Assembly: GCA_032595675.1 (NCBI GenBank)
Contig: JAVQMD010000001.1
Span: 1,334,640-1,398,639 of the forward strand
Reading direction: 5' to 3'
Source of the DNA: Candidatus Electrothrix rattekaaiensis
Lineage (GTDB): Bacteria; Desulfobacterota; Desulfobulbia; Desulfobulbales; Desulfobulbaceae
Length of the DNA: 64,000 nucleotides
Part shown: positions 60,957 through 64,000 of the stretch, one piece after another
Layout of the letters: every line of letters starts with the position of its first letter
Numbering within the stretch: the stretch's first letter is position 1
Translations under genes and position numbers: made by a program
The notes under the pieces: generated by a model
Seen by the model: only the letters and a program-made list of their open reading frames with translations
The model's database searches: none
Told to the model about the DNA's origin: nothing

Positions 60957-61654
60957 ATTTAGCGGTTATTCCCGCGCGCGGTGGCAGTAAGCGTATTCCG
61001 CGCAAAAACATCAAAGCATTTGCCGGTAAGCCAATAATTGCGTATTCAATCGAGGCCGCTTTACGTTCAGAATTGTTCCAAGATGTTGTTGTGTCTACCG
61101 ATGATTCCGAAATAGCGGATATTGCCAAGCAGTTCGGTGCAAGTGTGCCATTCATGCGCCCACCGGAATTGGCGGACGATTATGCCGGTACGCTTGAGGT
61201 GATTGCTCATGCTATTACAGAAATTAGCCGCTTATGGCGTACGCAGCCAGACTATACTTGTTGTATTTACGCAACTGCCCCGCTGATTCAAGTGCAGGAT
61301 ATTGTGCAAGGCTATAATTTGCTCAAAACCAAAAATAAATATTACGCTTTTCCCGTTACCAGCTTTAGTTTTCCAGTTCAGCGGGCAATAAAATTTACTG
61401 ATGATGGTGCAATTGAACCGTTTTATCCTGAATATCAAAATACTCGTTCCCAGGATTTAGAACCTGCTTATCATGATGCAGGGCAATTTTATTGGGGTAA
61501 AAGTGATGCATTTTTATCCATGCACTCCATGGATAACGACCACGCTATTCCTATCCCCATACCGCGTTACCGAGTGCAAGATATCGATACGGAAGAAGAT
61601 TGGAAACAGGCTGAAATTTTATACACATGTTTGAAACCTACTTTTAGGAAATAA
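60953..61654 (+). CDS. pseF: Pseudaminic acid cytidylyltransferase
   Basis: The 233-residue enzyme activates pseudaminic acid with CTP. The nucleotide-binding N-terminus LAVIPARGGSKRIPRKNIKAFAGKPII (residues 3-29) is that of CMP-sugar synthetases. VVVSTDDSEIADIAKQFGA, ATAPLIQVQDI and QDIDTEEDWKQAEIL follow as in PseF and NeuA. The ATGA overlap with pseC suggests coupling. The activated sugar would be used by glycosyltransferases, none of which is recognised in this window. Confidence 0.94.
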   Translation: MNLAVIPARGGSKRIPRKNIKAFAGKPIIAYSIEAALRSELFQDVVVSTDDSEIADIAKQFGASVPFMRPPELADDYAGTLEVIAHAITEISRLWRTQPDYTCCIYATAPLIQVQDIVQGYNLLKTKNKYYAFPVTSFSFPVQRAIKFTDDGAIEPFYPEYQNTRSQDLEPAYHDAGQFYWGKSDAFLSMHSMDNDHAIPIPIPRYRVQDIDTEEDWKQAEILYTCLKPTFRK

Positions 61655-61656
61655 TT

Positions 61657-62280
61657 ATGGATTATAAAACAGAACAAGAAAGTTTTTGGGCAGGTTCTTT
61701 TGGTGATGAGTATATCCAGAGAAATAAAACTGATAAATTGGAGAAAAGTAATGCAGTATTTTTCTCCAAAGTATTGCAGCGAACTACTGGTATCACAACA
61801 TCACTTGAATTTGGCTCTAACATAGGGCTTAATCTAAAAGCGTTACACTATTTAGATCCAAGTATTAAGTTATCAGCTATAGAAATTAATGCTGATGCCA
61901 TCAAAGAACTTTCTGAATTAGAGTATCTTGATAAAATCCATCATCATTCTATATTAGACTTTGAACCAAAAGACTGCATCTGGGATATGGTGTTTATCAA
62001 AGGCGTTTTGATACATATAAACCCTGAATATTTGCCTGTAGTATATGAAAAATTGTACAACTGCTCAAGTCGTTATGTCTTAGTTGCAGAATATTACAAC
62101 CCTACTCCTATGGAGATTAATTATCGAGGTCACGCGGGGAAACTTTTCAAGCGTGATTTTGCCGGTGAACTCCTAGATAAGTATTCCGATTTAACTATAG
62201 TGGACTATGGTTTTGTGTGGCGGCGTGATCCTAACTTTCCTCAAGATGATATGACATGGTTCTTGCTGGAAAAGAAGTGA
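61657..62280 (+). CDS. Pseudaminic acid biosynthesis-associated methylase
   Basis: The 207-residue SAM-dependent methyltransferase fits the family found beside pseudaminic acid genes (TIGR03587-type). The opening TEQESFWAGSFGDEYIQRN is characteristic. SAM motif I reads SLEFGSNIGLNLKALHYL, with Ser-Asn in place of Cys-Gly-Thr. HHSILDFEPKD and WDMVFIKGVLIHINPEYLP follow. It probably O- or N-methylates the nonulosonate or an intermediate; the position is unknown. It starts 2 bp after the pseF stop and is AT-rich. Confidence 0.88.
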   Translation: MDYKTEQESFWAGSFGDEYIQRNKTDKLEKSNAVFFSKVLQRTTGITTSLEFGSNIGLNLKALHYLDPSIKLSAIEINADAIKELSELEYLDKIHHHSILDFEPKDCIWDMVFIKGVLIHINPEYLPVVYEKLYNCSSRYVLVAEYYNPTPMEINYRGHAGKLFKRDFAGELLDKYSDLTIVDYGFVWRRDPNFPQDDMTWFLLEKK

Positions 62281-63362
62281 AATCAGTCGCTATCCGCACA
62301 GATGCATCCTTTCGCATCGGCAGCGGACATTTTATGCGTTGCCGCACATTGGCGGAAGAACTCCAACGACATGGTGCGGAGGTGGAGTTTATTTGTCACC
62401 GCCACAGCGGCAACTTAATCGACATGTTGCGAGGTACTTTTCCAGTCCGCGAACTGCCGCCGCCAATGAATACTCAAACGGCACCGGATGAAGATTTTGT
62501 TGCTTGGCTTGGTGTTAGTCAGGAAAAAGATGCTGCTGATACGATTGCTGCATTACAAGGCTGGCGACCTGATTGGCTGATAGTTGACCACTACAGTTTG
62601 GATAAAACCTGGGAAATGGCTCTGCGTCCCCATATCGAGCGTATTATGGTGATTGACGACTTGGCGAACCGCCCCCACGATTGTGATCTGTTTCTGGATC
62701 AAAATCTCCACCCTAGTGTAAATATCTATAATTTAGGTCTAGCACCTCCATATTGCAAATTGTTTCTTGGATGCAACTATTTAATCTTTCGCCCAGAGTT
62801 TCGTGAAGCACGTAGCAAACAGTCACGACATTCAAATAGTGATGTAAAGCGTATTTTGGTGTCTTTTGGTGGTGCTGATTTAGCAAATACAACTATCAAA
62901 GTAATCCAGATGTTGAAAAAACTTACAATAACATGTGTTGTTGATGTAGTTGTTGGCACTCTTCACCCCCACAAAAAACTAATTAAGAAAGAGTGCTCTG
63001 CTTTAAATAATTTTAATTTTCATGAGCAAACAAACAAAATGGCTGAATTAATGTCCAAAGCAGATTTAGCAATATCTGCTGGTGGTTTCACAAGTTACGA
63101 GCTTGCATTTTTAGGTGTTCCAGCTTTGTTGTTGCCTGCGACTCAAAGTCAATCACTATTTACAGCGGAACTCGAAGAATGTGGTGCGGCCATTAGTTTC
63201 GATTTTATGGAAGATTTTCCTGATGCTCTTTTGCAAAATAAACTTGGAGTTTTACTTAGCTCCCAGTTCTCTCGTGAAAAAATGACAAATGCAGGATATA
63301 AGTTGTTCGATGGTCAGGGGATAGAGCGGGTCTGCGAAGCTCTTCTCTATTTCTCAGAATAA
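62277..63362 (+). CDS. pseG: UDP-2,4-diacetamido-2,4,6-trideoxy-beta-L-altropyranose hydrolase
   Basis: The 361-residue GT28-like hydrolase removes UDP before PseI acts. I prefer the GTG at 62277, which overlaps the previous TGA (GTGA) and gives VKSVAIRTDASFRIGSGHFMRC, the usual PseG start; an ATG at 62256 adds seven residues. Landmarks are TDASFRIGSGHFMRCRTLA (catalytic His), DWLIVDHYSLDKTWE and VIDDLANRPHDCDLFLDQNL. ILVSFGGADLANTT and AISAGGFTSYELAFLGVPALLLP follow. It is AT-rich in its second half. Confidence 0.94.
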   Translation: MKSVAIRTDASFRIGSGHFMRCRTLAEELQRHGAEVEFICHRHSGNLIDMLRGTFPVRELPPPMNTQTAPDEDFVAWLGVSQEKDAADTIAALQGWRPDWLIVDHYSLDKTWEMALRPHIERIMVIDDLANRPHDCDLFLDQNLHPSVNIYNLGLAPPYCKLFLGCNYLIFRPEFREARSKQSRHSNSDVKRILVSFGGADLANTTIKVIQMLKKLTITCVVDVVVGTLHPHKKLIKKECSALNNFNFHEQTNKMAELMSKADLAISAGGFTSYELAFLGVPALLLPATQSQSLFTAELEECGAAISFDFMEDFPDALLQNKLGVLLSSQFSREKMTNAGYKLFDGQGIERVCEALLYFSE

Positions 63363-63378
63363 CCGAGATAAAAGTTTT

Positions 63379-63996
63379 ATGAGTAGCACTACTCCTATTG
63401 TAAATCATTACCGCAAATTACTACAAGAGCATGGAGATACTGCGGAGTCAGCCCAGTGGTCTTCTCGTCAGTCACAAGAACAGCGATTTAAATATCTGAC
63501 TCAAATTGGCTCGTTGGAAGGTATGAGAGTATTAGATTTTGGTTGTGGCACCGGGCATCTTGCTACCTATCTCAAGTCGCAGGAAATTAACGTAACTTAC
63601 ACCGGAATCGATATTGTAGATGAGTTTTTCCCTGTGTGTCGTGCCAAGCACCCGGGGCATCGGTTTAGTCGAATTGAAGATATTAAAGGTGAACGATTTG
63701 ATTATGTGTTTGTAAGTGGCGTATTCAACAATAAACAAAAAAATAACCGTAAATTTTATCAAGATTCTGTTTGTATGCTATTTGGATTATGTGATATAGG
63801 ACTGGCTTTTAACATGATGAGTACATATGTGGATTATCAGGACAAGAATTTATTTTATGAGGACCCAGGCAGAGCTTTTAAGTTTGTAAAACAAGAAATC
63901 ACTCCATTTGTTGTATTGCGTCATGACTATGAGGTAAAAGAGGGCGTTATTCCATTTGAATTTATTATTTATGCCTATCGAGGAGCGACTTCGTGA
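63379..63996 (+). CDS. SAM-dependent methyltransferase in the pse locus
   Basis: The 205-residue protein has a clear SAM-binding motif MRVLDFGCGTGHLATYL (about residues 49-65) and the acidic post-I VTYTGIDIVDEF. HRFSRIEDIKGERFDYVFVSGVFNN follows. It starts 16 bp after the pseG stop and is AT-rich like the preceding genes. It is probably part of the same glycan locus, perhaps for sugar methylation; the substrate is unknown. The remaining bases to the window end could open a further gene, but too little is visible to call it. Confidence 0.82.
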   Translation: MSSTTPIVNHYRKLLQEHGDTAESAQWSSRQSQEQRFKYLTQIGSLEGMRVLDFGCGTGHLATYLKSQEINVTYTGIDIVDEFFPVCRAKHPGHRFSRIEDIKGERFDYVFVSGVFNNKQKNNRKFYQDSVCMLFGLCDIGLAFNMMSTYVDYQDKNLFYEDPGRAFKFVKQEITPFVVLRHDYEVKEGVIPFEFIIYAYRGATS

Positions 63997-64000
63997 GGTG

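Overview
The window looks like the chromosome of a Gram-negative anaerobe of the Desulfobacterota, most probably a Desulfobulbales or cable-bacterium-like organism. This placement is inferred from gene content and protein character: a deltaproteobacterial-style type II secretion locus, a complex I operon, DUF748 and Uma2 proteins, and many short intergenic palindromes. No rRNA or other phylogenetic marker was compared. Most of the window is ordinary core chromosome. The accessory parts are a defence pair near 46-48 kb, an AT-rich two-gene cassette at 51.7-53.1 kb, and a pseudaminic acid locus from 57 kb to the right edge.

Layout. 0-3.7 kb: the 3' part of recN, a PP-loop ATPase of the ThiI/MnmA type, a YaiI/YqxD protein and a methyltransferase. 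3.8-15.4 kb: a minus-strand type II secretion operon transcribed G-H-I-J-K-L-M-N-C-D-E, with no gspF and a TPR extension on the secretin. 15.8-19.2 kb: a CaCA cation exchanger, glucokinase behind a 2[4Fe-4S] ferredoxin, and a NYN nuclease fused to a cold-shock-like domain. 19.4-22.5 kb: guaBA. 22.7-26.7 kb: an HU/Ig-like protein behind a 23-bp tandem array, a membrane-anchored TPR protein and an MFS transporter. 26.7-32.5 kb: purF and a giant DUF748/AsmA-like protein with an internal duplication. 32.7-41.9 kb: a partial complex I operon, nuoD-H-I-J-K-L-(Uma2)-M-N.

42-49.7 kb: a MOSC protein, a stand-alone chemoreceptor zinc-binding (CZB) protein, the divergent ilvY/ilvC pair of gammaproteobacterial type, a Septu-like PtuA/PtuB defence pair, pyrE with a 56-residue zinc-ribbon protein, and a NUDIX hydrolase. 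49.7-56.7 kb: glmS, the AT-rich two-gene cassette whose two proteins share a 15-residue motif, recJ, a membrane protein and a secreted glutaminyl cyclase. 57-64 kb: a PglK-like ABC flippase followed by pseB, pseC, pseF, a Pse-associated methylase, pseG and another methyltransferase. Together these make and probably export CMP-pseudaminic acid-linked surface glycans; pseH and pseI are not seen and may lie past the right edge.

Two things stand out. A family of short GC-rich palindromes (TAGGGGCACGGC-type arms and relatives) recurs at about eight or more intergenic sites, often touching a stop codon. The 51.7-53.1 kb pair carries the same peptide motif at the C-terminus of a small membrane protein and at the N-terminus of its downstream neighbour. 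The motif is read in different frames, and most nucleotide differences between the copies are synonymous. That points to selection on the motif and to physical coupling of the two proteins.
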